Shown piece by piece: positions 48,019-59,200 of a DNA stretch of 64,000 bases. Origin of the DNA: Marsupella aquatica (Eukaryota > Marchantiophyta); NCBI GenBank assembly GCA_973895155.1, contig OZ316891.1, positions 31,248,001 to 31,312,000 on the forward strand, read 5' to 3'. The position numbers were made by a program, and so were the translations under genes. The stretch's first letter is position 1, and each line of letters starts with the position of its first letter. The notes beneath the pieces were generated by a model. It had not been told where the DNA came from. It searched no databases and worked only from the letters and a program-made list of their open reading frames with translations.

Positions 48019-48249
48019 TTATGCAAAATCGGTCTCCTCGTCATCCTCATTCTCGTCTTCAGCTTCCATCTCATCATCTTGTTCACTGTTTCCGTCATAC
48101 TGATTGGGAGGACCGAGGCATCCTTTGAGGAGGAGGGCGCATGCCACTTCTTTCTCCAATGTAGCTTCTGCTACACGTCCACCGGATTGGTTGAGCGCGA
48201 GCTTCGGTTTCTTGTATCGGTCCATGTAGCGTTTACACTTTCTTTTCAT
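48019..48249 (-). CDS. Possible small acidic-tailed protein (76 aa), unrecognised
   Basis: A minus-strand frame starts MKRKCKRYMDRYKKPKLALN, continues RVAEATLEKEVACALLLKGC, and ends in a strongly acidic tail (DDEMEAEDENEDDEETDFA). A basic helix-like start, an amphipathic middle and an acidic end look like a real protein rather than chance. I cannot assign it to a family, and it could instead be the last exon of a longer gene. It lies head-to-head with ERCC1, with start codons about 230 bp apart. An 11-codon upstream frame (MPYTEPQEFKM) precedes it in the presumed leader. Opposite-strand open frames in the same place look hydrophobic only because they read the complement of the acidic codons. 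Confidence 0.4.
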   Translation of the reverse strand: MKRKCKRYMDRYKKPKLALNQSGGRVAEATLEKEVACALLLKGCLGPPNQYDGNSEQDDEMEAEDENEDDEETDFA

Positions 48250-48481
48250 AGCATCGCCGTTAAGATCCTTCCCTGTTTAGTGTTTCTTTGATCTGATTGC
48301 AGTAAAGAGATGACTTACATTTTGAATTCTTGGGGCTCCGTGTAGGGCATTGAGTAGTGAGAACAAAGTTATCTCCGATTGGATTCGACAACAAATTGAA
48401 TTCAATTGACTCTAGTTAGGGCAAGGAATAGAGAGCACAAAAGATACTGTTCTGCCAGAGAGAGTGCGAGAGAGAGGAGAG
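48250..48481. promoter_or_regulatory. Possible shared bidirectional promoter
   Basis: This is the only sequence between the start of the minus-strand small frame and the ERCC1 start. It must hold the ERCC1 leader and promoter, and would serve both genes if the small frame is real. No TATA box is evident. An agag-rich tract lies at about 48455-48482. Confidence 0.3.
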
Positions 48482-51400
48482 ATGGAGGAGCAGGGTGGGG
48501 CGAGGAGGATTCTTGTGCAGATTCCGTCTGCGGAGGAGGTAGAGCGGCAATCTGCGGTGAGGACGCAGCCCCTAAACCTCTTCCGGCCCTCATCTGCTAC
48601 TGCTGCATCATCTTCTCCTACTGGGCAACCGAGGAGCTCACACGCAGAGCAGGGGCAGCAGGCGAATACTTTCACAGAAGCATTTTCATTCTTGCGGAAC
48701 ACTGAATTCTACTCGGCTCCTCCTGCTGCGCCCCCTGCCCGTCCCCCGCATCCTACTCCTTCTATCCCTCCCATTCCATCGTCCACAACGACTTCACACG
48801 GAGGAGGAGGATCTGCACCGTCCTTTGCGCCTGGAGATTTTAAAAAGGAAGGGTAAGCGTCGAATTCAATTACTTTGTGTTGTGCTGTGCATTGCTGCGT
48901 TGTTCATACCTTAATTTGATATCTGTTTGTATATACATCATGGACAAATGTCAACAGGTTTCATGTAAAGAAATAAGCCATTAGAAAATATGTCCCACAC
49001 AAAGAATGTCAATTTTTCCTCGTTTCTAACCGGATGTGAGCTTGGGCTAGATACAGCACTGGGTTCTTTCTTCCTTTCGGGTTCTTGGACGAGAAGTAAA
49101 GGGAAAATCGTTGGACGTAAAGAGACACTAAACCTTTTGACCAATCTTTCATGCCCAAAATTCTTGAAAATCTAAGGAAATTTGGTACACACAAAGGTCT
49201 GATTGTGGGCTGGATAGAGTGTACGCAGCTGCTCCGCAAACAGGACAAGCACGGAATTCAATTCTAGTCAGCCGCCGACAGGTAAAGTGACTTCGGTTTG
49301 CTTACAAATGTGGTTCTGTGTAGTTGTATGTGATATCAGTGCTCATGACTCAGTTTAGTCGCCCTTGGGCATTTCTGACCAATGTGTTTGGTAGCAGCAA
49401 GGGAATTCTGTGCTGAAACATATTCGCAATGCACGGTGGATGTTCACTGATATTGTCCCAGATTATATCTTGGGCCAACACACGTGTGCTCTGTACCTAA
49501 GGTACAAATTTTCAGTCATTCAGTCCTTTCTGCATCCAATTGTGAGAAATTGTTCTTATACTAGTGTCTAAGTGTGAGCGTTTATCGTGTTGCAGTTTAC
49601 GGTACCATTTACTGCATCCAGACTACATCTACTTTCGCATCCGAGAGCTTCAAAAAAGTTTTAGGTTGCGGGTTGTACTGTGCCATGTGGATGTGGTAAT
49701 CCGACCAATTCATCATTATCATTCCGAGAGACATGTCGCTACAGTGCTCAATTCCTGTTCGTTCAATTTAATGACATTAACAACCTAGTTAGCATTGGTC
49801 ATGACAACTCTGTCCTAGAGGCAAAGGGCCTAGCCTTGTGACTCGAGATGGGAGGATGTGCATTTGTATGTCAACAAGCAAGGAAGGGCTGTCACTGCCC
49901 CTCTTGACAAGCCTTAATGTGCGTTTCCAGGATGATGTAATCAAGCCCCTGCATGAAGTTACAAAAACATGCCTCCTACACGACTGCAGTCTACTGTGTG
50001 CCTGGAGGTGCCTAAATTTCTTGCTCTCCTATGCTTACGTTAATTTCACTTTGCTGATCTTATGTGCATTAGACGCTGAAACTCATGTCGACGTCTCCAT
50101 AAGTGACATCATCTCATGAAATCATTCGAGCTAATACGCTATAAAATGTTGTCAGCCAGGAAGAATGTGCACGCTATTTGGAAACTATTAAGATTTACGA
50201 GAACAAGCCAGCTGATTACATACAAGAGCGTACAGATAATGACTATCTATCAAGGGTAACTATCCGAAACGCTTTACATGGTCGTAACTGCGCTTTTGAA
50301 ATGGTTTGTGTTTAGGGAGCATACTGATGATTTGACTTCGTGTTTGAGTCGAAGATATTGTTTCGTTTGAGCTTCTGGAATGACGTTACTGCCTAACGTG
50401 ACTCATGGGTGTGGTTAAGTGTTGTTCCGAGGCTACACTGGGGAAGGTCACTGAGGTACGAATCTCGATCTTGAGATCTTGAGCAGTGAACCAACGCTCT
50501 GTGTGGTCTTTGTGAAGAAAACATACTGACCCACTCATGGTGGGCTTTGTTACAGCTGACAAATTCCCTGACAACAGTCAGGCACGTTAACAAAACAGAT
50601 GTCTTGACGCTTGGATCTACCTTCAAGGTGAGAAGATCTCCTTCATATAAGACAATTTACACACACCTGAAAAGCTTTGATGGATGTACGGGCTGCACAC
50701 TGTTAGGATCTATCTGCTAGTGCAGTCAAGAGAAGGCTTATCACGGTCTTGTCCAGTGATCAGATGGCTTTATGAAAGCAAGAGCGCAGGGCTACTACAC
50801 ACAAACCAGTGTTGCCGTTGTTGTTTCCTTTCCATAGTACATGTGTTATCTAGTTGTACTGATTGATCGTACAATTTTTCCTAACTTGCAGACCTTATCT
50901 GCTATCATGAATGCATCTATGGATGACTTGGCTCGATGTCCAGGAATTGGTGAACGCAAGGTATGTTTCGAACTTTCTTCTCAAGTCTGTGTTGAGAAAT
51001 GACACAGTTAGTCTTCTTAGCCAAGTGAATAGTGGGTGGGAATTCCGGATTCCCTTCTCTAAACACCTTCTATGGGTATCAGCTAATATTTCGATGTACT
51101 CTGACCCAGGTAATGCGTCTACATGATGCGTTTAATGAACCGTTTCGTCGAGTTCCAACTGCCAAAAAATCACAACAGAGCAATGGAGATAAGGTAGCAG
51201 CTGATGAAAGCCAAGCTCGACGTACTGAAGGAGAGGGTCTCGCAGGAGGAAATACTGTAGGAGAAAGTAACACCGAAACCAAGGAAGCCACCCCTGCTAG
51301 CAAGCTAATCAACAGAGAAGATGAGACGGCTGTGCGGGAAGCTTTGAAAGTAGTGCGGAGAAAAGCAAACAAAAGAACTGCTTCCAAACTAGAGGCAAAA

Positions 51401-51520
51401 ACTGGAACTAACCCCGTAAATGAAGACCTGCAACCTACAAACATATTAAAACCCGAGAGGACTATCAATCCACTTCCTGACAGCATTCAAGAAGAGTATG
51501 TGATATCTTTGGATGATTAG
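48482..51520 (+). CDS. ERCC1: DNA excision repair protein ERCC1 (RAD10)
   Basis: ERCC1 is the non-catalytic partner of XPF. The heterodimer cuts DNA 5' of lesions in nucleotide excision repair and trims flaps in recombination and crosslink repair, in the nucleus. Nine exons (48482-48852, 49218-49281, 49398-49501, 49596-49695, 49931-50007, 50156-50255, 50556-50627, 50892-50960, 51110-51520) join in phase to 455 residues; Arabidopsis ERCC1 is about 410. Residues 1-124 are a low-complexity Pro/Ser-rich lead with the plant-type [15 protein letters not shown]. The central nuclease-like fold runs from about 135 ([50 protein letters not shown]) to about 295. The paired helix-hairpin-helix follows at ~297-335 ([13 protein letters not shown]). 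A charged 120-residue tail ends at the stop. The exon 2 acceptor (tggatag) is the least certain junction. The ATG at 48482 is the first in frame. Confidence 0.93.
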
Positions 51521-52424
51521 TGTCTGATTAATCATATTGTGTCCTCCACCCATCAGAAGCTCGTGTCTACGGTCTCTTAATTACAGGTCCACTATTTTGC
51601 CTGGCATGAGTCTAGAGCTGGCTTGAAGGGTCTAGTTCATTATTTGGTTCACTGCATGGAGCAGCTACCTCACTCTGCAAGTCTTCGCGGCTACTGAAGA
51701 TTGTCTTGAAGACCTCACCAGGTCACTCTGAGAAAGGAATACATGCTTCAGAAGACCATACAAGGTCAGCTGTAACTTTATGCCAATTCAGTGCATGAAG
51801 TACTCATGCACCGCACAAGATTCATGAGATTATGAGTTTCGTGGCTAACTTCTCCACAAACTAACAGCAACTTAGATGTACGATGATATGTAAATCCAGT
51901 TTCATCCTACTTTGTTCCAGACACAATCCGATTCTATCCCTGACTGTGAATATACGAATAGGTACACGGAAAGACACACTTTAAAACATCAAGGATGGAT
52001 CGATCCATAGCAGCGATGGTCCTGATAGAAGTGGTGGCTCAAGGAAGATTATTAACTTTATTTAGGATCATGGACAATCAAGCCGTGACCGTCATAGCTG
52101 CATCTTTAGGATTATAAAAGGTAGCACGCAGTGCAACTCGAAAGCTACCAAGCAGCCAATATGGGCTGGCAATATGATTAGCGTACCTGGTTGAACCAAG
52201 CCATGATAATTTGGCAGCGTGCAAAGGATTTGTGAGGGACAATATCGAAAATTGGAGGATTGGGAAGTTAATAGGTGGACTCAGTTTGATTGGCCAAGGC
52301 TAACTGTATTGTTGGCTCAAGATTTGTGAAGCATCCTCCGCCTCTTCCCCACCTTTTATGGAAATAATCTAAGTTTAAATATCAAAATTAGATTATAGTA
52401 AACTAGCCTGATGTCTGTGTGTTG

Positions 52425-52800
52425 CACACAAAATGTTGAGGTGAGGAAAAGATCTTGAGATGGGAAAATATGTTGAGGTGAGAAAAAAATGTCAAGATGA
52501 CAAAAGATGCCAAAGAGAGAATAGATGGCAATGTGAGAAAACTATCTTGAGGCACTGAGGAAAAGATGTTGAGAGAAAAGATATGAAAGGTGAGAAAAAG
52601 ATATCGTGATGAGATACAGATGTCAAGGTGAGAAACCAATATCGAGGTGAGGAAACGATGTAGAGGAGAGAAAAAAAAATGTTGAGAAAAGAAAAGATGT
52701 CTAGCGTGAAAACAAGATGTCATGGTAAGAGAAAAATTTCGTGAAGAGAAAAATATGTCCAGCTGAGGCAAAGAAAATATAAGTTTTGCAATGTAGTTAT
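52425..52800. repeat. Degenerate minisatellite, AAAAGATGTCGAGGTGAG-like units
   Basis: Imperfect units near 18-20 bp combine aaaagatgt(c/t) with gaggtgag. The array is flanked by two similar short stretches containing gttgcacacaaaatgttg (about 52420) and cattgcacaaaaaatgttg (about 52860). The unit core resembles that of the array at 11330-12080. Confidence 0.75.
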
Positions 52801-53442
52801 TGAGACATGTTATGTGTGTTCCCAACCATATAGTTGTTGTGGTCCTATTCAGTGCTTGTGCATTGCACAAAAAATGTTGCAAAAAAGATGTCATTATGTA
52901 AAAACATCCATGCATGAGGGAGAGTGAAAAACTTTATGGCAACCAAGGCAGGCGCATCACGCAACGCTAGGTGGAGGGAGACATCCCGCCTCCCTTCTTT
53001 CCTAAACCCTAAACCCCTTTGAACTTTGGGGCTCCCTAGTCCCTGGCCCCTCATAATGGTGTCCCAAGTGCCCTCATCCCAATGGCAACACATGACACTC
53101 ACATATGCGATATGTCATCATCCTCATAAAGAACTTTTGTGGTATACTAAATTCCTTGTCTTATGTGCTTTACATAGGGAGATTGATTTTTGGCTAATGA
53201 AAGGCTAGGATAAAACAAAGGATAAATCTAATGGTCATAAGATGTTCCCTTCAAAAGTCACTTTGTAAACTGATGACCCACCATTTTTGGCGGGATTCCA
53301 TATTATAGTAGTAGATTGATGGCAATTCCCTATCATAAACCTAGGAAGGAGAGGACAGAATTGACAGGTCACTTGTGTTTTGCTTGAGTTTTACCATACC
53401 TGATGCACACTCCGGTCCAATTTAGACTCTCTCTCCTTCACA

Positions 53443-53612
53443 AAAAAGGTGGTCGAGTAGCATATTTAATAAGGTACTGGTAGATTGCGAAGACAGAAAT
53501 AGGGACTTTCAAAAGACTACCTTCCCCAAAAAAGTGGTCAGTTAGTGCATTTAGTAAGGTACTGGTAGAATGAGAAGACACAAAGATGGCCTTTCAAAAG
53601 ACTAACTAACTC
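53443..53612. repeat. Tandem pair, ~85-bp unit
   Basis: Both copies carry aaaa(g)gtggtc, then taaggtactggtaga, then gaagac, then ctttcaaaagacta. Copies are about 53443-53526 and 53527-53612. Confidence 0.85.
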
Positions 53613-53747
53613 AAAAGGTGATCTAAACTTTGGTCAGAACTACACTGGCCACATAGGCATTTTGGGACACCCACTCTTGTGCATGTAGGATTGGGCATTG
53701 TTTTTGTACAAGTGATCCCTCAACTTCATGTAAGCCAAAGAGGACCA

Positions 53748-53985
53748 GTCATTTGATGTGAACAGTTGGGATGAAATCTAGAAAAGGATCGGCCATATGG
53801 TTGTGATGAAATTAAAATTAAAATGTTGGAATGTCATTTGATATGAATGGTTGTGATGGAATTTAAAAGAGGATCAGTCACAGGGTTGCAATAAAACTTA
53901 GAAGTAAAATGTTGGAAGGTCATTTGAAATGAACAGTAGTGATGAAATTTAAAGGAGTATCTGGCCAGATGGTTGTTATGACGGA
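53748..53985. repeat. Three diverged ~88-bp units
   Basis: Each unit starts tcatttga(t/a)(g/a)tgaa and continues gatgaaat, aaaggatc, ggttg and aaaatgttggaa(t/g)g. Starts are near 53748, 53834 and 53920. Confidence 0.8.
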
Positions 53986-54050
53986 TCCAGTTGTTCGTGG
54001 ATCCAAATAAGAATCCAAAAGTTTCAGACCCCCCAAAAAGTTCAATATTG

Positions 54051-54186
54051 TTTGAAAAGGTGCACCACTCATGCACCAATTAGATCCCAGTTCTTGGTTT
54101 TAATTGACGAGCTGGGACAAGCAACTGCCACCTCTAAATAACGGGTTTGCACCTTTGCAAAAAATTGAGTGGTGCACCTTTTCAAA
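54051..54186. repeat. Foldback element with 21-bp perfect inverted arms
   Basis: The arms at 54051-54071 and 54166-54186 are perfect reverse complements (core aaaaggtgcaccactca). They are separated by 94 bp that also contains a third partial copy (tttgcacctttgcaaa). It may be a small MITE-like foldback. No clear target duplication was identified, so the class is open. Confidence 0.6.
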
Positions 54187-54602
54187 AACTTGGGAAGTAC
54201 CCTCCTGCAACCCGCTCAAATAAAATTAAGGAGTGGGGGGGATACTTCACATGTCGTCCTCCTGCCAATCAATCTAGTCTTGAAACAATGGAAGAGTCGT
54301 GAACTCTGGATGTATTATCGTCTCCAAAGACCACAGAATTTTAGTTTGATTTTGAGTTAAGTTTTATGTGAGGAGCGATGCAGATCATTGTGGCTATGGA
54401 GAATCCTCAGGACATCATTGTGCAGTCAGATCTCTTCTTTTACCTCACCTCAATTGGATCCGCTGCAAGACGGGAGGCAAGCAATCTGAGTGGAGTGGCA
54501 CTTTGGATTTGGAATAGCTGAGCTGGGCTCAGCCCATCTGAATTCCAAGTGACAAGTCAAGGTTTGTGCGAGAAATTTCGAGTGACAGCTCACGGTTTAA
54601 CA

Positions 54603-55901
54603 ATGCCGCCTTCTCAGGGTTCCTCGTCCTCGCCACCAGGATTGTACGTGGATTCAAGGAGATCCCGCGTGGCTATCCCTAATCCTGGGCTGTCGCAAGG
54701 TAACAATGCTTGTAGCATTTTTTGTCTACTCAGTATTGCCTGTCGTAGCTCATTATTTAATGTCGCTTTAGTTGCTTTTCGGGGATCTGGTACCGAACTG
54801 TGTGTAGCTGCATGCTGACGAATCCAGTGATTGCTGTTAGGTTCGCGTTACCACTTTTACCCGGCTTCTCGCGATGTTCTTTGGGCCTCAGAATTCTAGT
54901 AAAACGCTAGCTGTACTTGATGTTTTTTCTGCGTTTCAACCCTCTATTGCTGGGCCACAATACTTCTGAACTCTTAAAGGAAGCCCTGGATACCTCGTTC
55001 GTCTCCCCATCCTGCTTCAAGTCCTGCTCAATTTGTGGATTACGTCTGCTGACTTGTTAAACTCCAAAGGATATCTCCGTTGAGGAGCTTCTCTTATTGC
55101 CCATCATCATCTAGATCAATTTTGCGCCCACTTCCCATCCACTTGCTGTTCTGAATGAATTGTCGAGCCATCTGCCCAATTTGCTACTTACCTGCAAAGT
55201 CACTCGTACACAAGTTTGTCTTTGAATAAATGTCTTCAATTTTTCGTGTGGTGTGCAGGATAATTTGGTTTGAAGGGTTCTTTCTTGGAGGGCCATGAAC
55301 AAGAGCACTTGCGCCAAAGTTTTTCAGAGCGCAATGTGCAGGTAGGGTGGTGGTTGCCTTGGCATTCGAAAGCAAGCATTTCTCGTACCTTTTCCTCTCA
55401 TAGCTTGACTTCCCGAAGAGAGCCTTCGCCTAGTGAATTTCTTTCCATATCGAAGGGGAAAATACGAGACTGTAAATTTGAGGGCCCTGCAAGATTGCAC
55501 TACATAGACTGATTTGAACGTTTGTCAAACAGGTAAGATAATATTTCTCACAATTGTAATATTAAGCTCTCTATTCCCGCCACGGGAACGGAGCTGACTC
55601 TATGGGAATTTTGGATATGGACCGTCTTAAGCAACATTCCACAGCCATGTACTATCAAGCTCTCTAATCCCGCCACGGGAACGGAGCTGACTCTATGGGA
55701 ATTTTGGATATGGACCGTCTTAGGCAACATTCCACAGCCAGGTATGATTAATTTTGTATGCATGTCATTTTGTTGGACGTTTATGTGACCAAATACCTTG
55801 AATACATTCTCAACAAAGACGTTTGATTTGCAGAGTTCATCCTTCATCTTCCGGTGTGGTTGGTGTTGGCACCAGCCATGAATCTTGTACAAGGCCTTCA
55901 G
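54603..55901 (+). CDS. Unresolved gene: 5' exons with a damaged exon duplication
   Basis: The first exon (54603-54699) starts MPPSQGSSSSPPGLYVDSRR and ends at a gtaaca donor in phase 1. The next coding block has two tandem copies, 55567-55659 and 55660-55741, each giving SRHGNGADSMGILDMDRL in the phase required by exon 1. Copy 1 is open but has a weak donor (gtacta); copy 2 has a good donor (gtatga) but a TAA near its start. A third exon at 55834-55901 follows in matching phase (VHPSSSGVVGVGTSHESC). I recognise no family. The rest of the gene is not identified. The phases would also allow splicing into the exon at 56561-56667, which would make these distant 5' exons of the PPR gene. Exon boundaries are inferred from splice signals only. 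It could be a decaying gene. Confidence 0.4.
55567..55752. repeat. Tandem duplication, 93-bp unit, over a putative exon
   Basis: Copies start at 55567 and 55660 with agctctcta(t/a)tcccgccac and differ at few positions, including the nonsense change in copy 2 and the donor region of copy 1. The period is a multiple of three. Confidence 0.95.
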
Positions 55902-56517
55902 GTAATAAGACTGAAGAGCGATTTCAACGTCGTCCTTACCTACTTTAAATAAAAATCCGTGTTCCAGCACCACGATTTGACAATTAGATTTGCATGAAGT
56001 TCCCGCTCTGAGACTGATGTGATGTAGACTTGAATTGCAAGTTTGATTCTTTATTCATCTCTAAGGAAGCACAGGGAAGGGGGCCGCTCTCACATTCATG
56101 TCATATGTGTCTGCCCTCAATGGATCCTACAGAGCCAATTTAAATATTGCTGGAGAGGCTTGTTTTCTGAATTATACGAGAGGGAGGGGGGCGCGGTGAC
56201 ATTCATGTCATTTGTGTCGACTCTCAATTGGACTCTATAGAGCCAGCCTAAATTGTTCTGGACAGTCTTTATTTCTGAATTGTACTATCTTTTGAAAAAA
56301 ACCTGAGATCTGTCAGCCAGGTTATACTTAGACAGTGTAGGCAACCTACAAATGAACGTTTGTCAATGTGCCCGAAGAGTCTATCCTAAAAGCAAACCAA
56401 GGATAACGTGTCAATGACTGACTGATAGCCAATTAGGATTTTGAATGTGTCTTTTCTATGGTTACGGTGAAATACCGGAGTATGAGCGAGCTTATTGATG
56501 CTTGAGCTACCCTGGAT
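55902..56517. other. Spacer upstream of the PPR gene
   Basis: Holds a tandem pair at 56073-56288 and no recognisable exon. It probably includes the PPR promoter. Confidence 0.5.
56073..56288. repeat. Tandem pair, 108-bp unit
   Basis: Both copies carry agggaggggg, acattcatgtcat(a/t)tgtgt, ctctcaa(t)tgga, agagcca and ttctgaatt. Copies start at 56073 and 56181. Confidence 0.85.
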
Positions 56518-59145
56518 ATGTCTTTCACAATGAATTCTAAGATCATTGCTTTCTTGACAGATAGTTGTTACTCTCGATTGAAAAGGAGTCATATAACTTT
56601 TGCAAGTTATCTATATCAAAGATCACAGCAGAGCAAGGGAGACAAGAAAATACATCTTTGGACGGAGGTAGGCATGCATCCTAGCCGTAGGACCCAACAG
56701 ACTTAGCGGGCTGCTATCTATTTCTGAACATTTCATTTTAAAAAGTCCTAACGAAATGAAACAAATTGACTATACCTCGCGGAGTCTCCTGATTTTGTCC
56801 TGGTGTCAATCAGGCTTTCCAGAAATGACCGTGGGTTGTGGTGCTGACAGAGGAAGCCCAGAGCACCTGAGTTTAATCATAAGATTACAAGGAAAGCACT
56901 TTGGGTGAATGAATGGTCAACTCCAGCATGGCTTAAGGCGAGGACGCATTTGATTACCCAAGGCAGATTGCAATCTCGTGTTAGTTATGGCACGAGAGAT
57001 TGGTCTCAAGTCACTGCACAAGGGAATGGCAGTAGGCACATGCATGATGCTGGTATCGTAAGTGAAGCAATTGCTGTTTTGAAGGATCGTCTACAACGAG
57101 GCATTCCTGTAGACTCGTACACATATGTCAAAGTTCTCCAAATGTGCTCGAAACGGAAAGACCTTTTAGCGACCACGGAGGTGCATGACCACATCATCCA
57201 GAGTGGAATGGATAAGAATGTTTATGTGGCGGTAACCCTCCTGAATGTGTATATCAAATGTGGGGCATTGTTGAAAGCACGTCGAGTTTTTTATCAACTT
57301 GAGACGAAGAGTGTTATTACTTGGAACGCTATGATAGGAGCATATGCTAACAGTGATCATGCTGAATCTGTACCGGAACTTTTCAATCAAATGCGCCAAG
57401 AACAAGTGCAGCCTGATGAGATCACATATCTGAGCATCCTGAAGGCATGTGACAAGCCATTAGCTCTAAAATGGGGACAGGAAGTTCATGTGTATATTCG
57501 AGATGCTGGCTTTGAATCAGATGTGCGTGTAGGGTCTGCCCTTCTACAGATGTATGCAAAATGCGGGTGCATCACCGAGGCAAGGAACGTTTTTGAAAGG
57601 TTGAGCAATCGAAATGTCGTCACATGGACAGTTATGATTCGAGCATATGCAGAACTTGGTCATGGTGTGGAAGCATATCAACTGTTTCTCCAAATGAGAC
57701 GGGAAGGCTTCGAACCAAATGCAATCACCTATGCGAGCATCCTGAATCCATCTGCAAGTGCGGGGGCTTTGGAGTGGGTGAAGGAGGTTCATGGCCATGC
57801 TAGCAAAGCGGGACTTGAGTCTGATTTGCGTGTGGGCAATGCACTTGTTCACATGTATGCAAAGAGTGGCAGTATAGATGACGCCCGACTGGTTTTCGAC
57901 AGAATGAAAAAACGCCATGTAGTCACATGGAATGTAATGATTGGTGGACTTGCGCAACATGGATGTGGACATGAAGCATATAGACTATTTCTCCAGATGA
58001 GACGCGAAGGCTTCGAACCAGATGCATTCACTTATGCTAGTATCCTGAATGCATCTGCAAGTGCGGGGGCTTTGGAGTGGGTGAAGGAGGTTCATGGCCA
58101 TGCTAGAAAAGCCGGACTGGAGTCAGATTTGCGTGTGGGCAACGCACTTGTTCACATGTATGCACAGAGTGGCAGTATAGATGACGCCCGACTTATTTTT
58201 GACAGAATGGAGAAGCGTGATGTAGTCACATGGACTATAATGATCGGTGGACTTGCCCAACATGGATGTGGGAATGAAGCGCTGGAACTATTCAGAAAAA
58301 TGACCGCAGACGGTGTGAAGCCCGACAGTTATTCAATCGTGGCAGTGTTGTCAGCCTGTTGTCACGGAGGCCTTGTTGATGATGGTCTTAAACTCTTTTC
58401 AGATTTGACGCAAGAGTATGCCATCGAGCCTCACATGGTGCATTATACGTGCATGGTGGATCTTCTTGGCAGGGCTGGACACTTGGAGGAAGCAAAGCTC
58501 TTCATTAGTGACATGCCAGTTGAACCAGATGCAGTAACTTGGAAAGCCTTGCTTGGTGCTTGTAGAACTTACGGTAATGTGGAGTTGGGCGAACTTGCTG
58601 CCAAAGAGCTTCTCAAGTTGGAACCCAACGATTCGTCCGCATATGTGCTCCTCTCCAACATCTATGCTGCAGCTGGTAAGTGGGAGAAGGTGTCATTGGT
58701 GCGCACCATGATGCAGAACAGAGGTGTTCGGAAGGAGCCAGGACGTAGCTGGATTGAAATTGATAAGAAGATCCATAAATTCGTTGTAGCGGATAGATCT
58801 CACCCAGAAGCGAAGGCGATATATACTGAGCTCTTTAAATTGACTGACAAACTGAAGGCTGAAGGCTACATTCCGGATACCCGACTTGTGTTGCATGATA
58901 TCAAAGAGGAAGATAAAGAACTCGCTCTTTGCTCTCATAGTGAGAAGTTGGCTATATCTTACGGACTTATGCACATACCTCGGGGAAAACCAATTCGTAT
59001 ATGGAAGAACCTTCGGGTGTGTTCAGATTGCCATACCGCAACCAAGTATATCTCTAAGGTGACTGGACGCGACATTGTAGCCAGGGATGCCAATCGCTTT
59101 CACCATTTCAAAGATGGCATATGTTCTTGTGGCGATTACTGGTGA
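56518..59145 (+). CDS. PPR-DYW protein, organelle RNA-editing factor (2 exons, 814 aa)
   Basis: PLS-class pentatricopeptide repeat proteins with a DYW domain bind specific organelle transcripts and deaminate a cytidine to uridine. The preferred model joins 56518-56667 to 56851-59145 (phase 0, gtaggc/ctgacag). The big exon has no in-frame ATG before its PPR array, so an upstream exon is needed. Exon 1 supplies MSFTMNSKIIAFLTDSCYSR, a Ser/Arg/Lys-rich start with few acids, typical of an organelle transit peptide. PPR motifs run in P-L-S order to about residue 580. E motifs follow (WKALLGACRTYGNVELGE, SSAYVLLSNIYAAAGKWEKV), then a PG box (GRSWIEI) and a complete DYW domain with HSEK (zinc ligand and catalytic Glu), CSDCH and the terminal CSCGDYW. 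An alternative 5' route via 54603-55901 is phase-compatible. A 303-bp internal duplication covers one PPR triplet. The RNA target is unknown. Confidence 0.9.
57670..58275 (+). repeat. 303-bp internal duplication within the PPR array
   Basis: The blocks 57670-57972 and 57973-58275 are near-identical, and each encodes 101 residues, one P-L-S triplet (LFLQMRREGFEP, SASAGALEWVKEVHGHA, SDLRVGNALVHMYA, GSIDDARL). The similarity is much higher than between other repeats of the array. Confidence 0.9.
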
Positions 59146-59200
59146 CCAGATTGAAAGTGGTGATCCAAATGACTCGAAAGCAGAATTCACTCCTACCCAT

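Larger units (their letters stand above)
51521..54602. other. Spacer with minisatellite and tandem repeats, no gene recognised
   Basis: Contains a degenerate minisatellite (52425-52800), a telobox-like taaaccctaaacccc near 53000, tandem pairs at 53443-53612 and 53748-53985, and an inverted repeat at 54051-54186. No exon could be supported. Confidence 0.5.

Noticed and set aside
47944-48291. Plus-strand frame with an apparent membrane segment upstream of ERCC1
   Set aside because: The hydrophobic run is the complement of an acidic Glu/Asp-rich codon stretch on the minus strand; the minus frame is the more natural reading.
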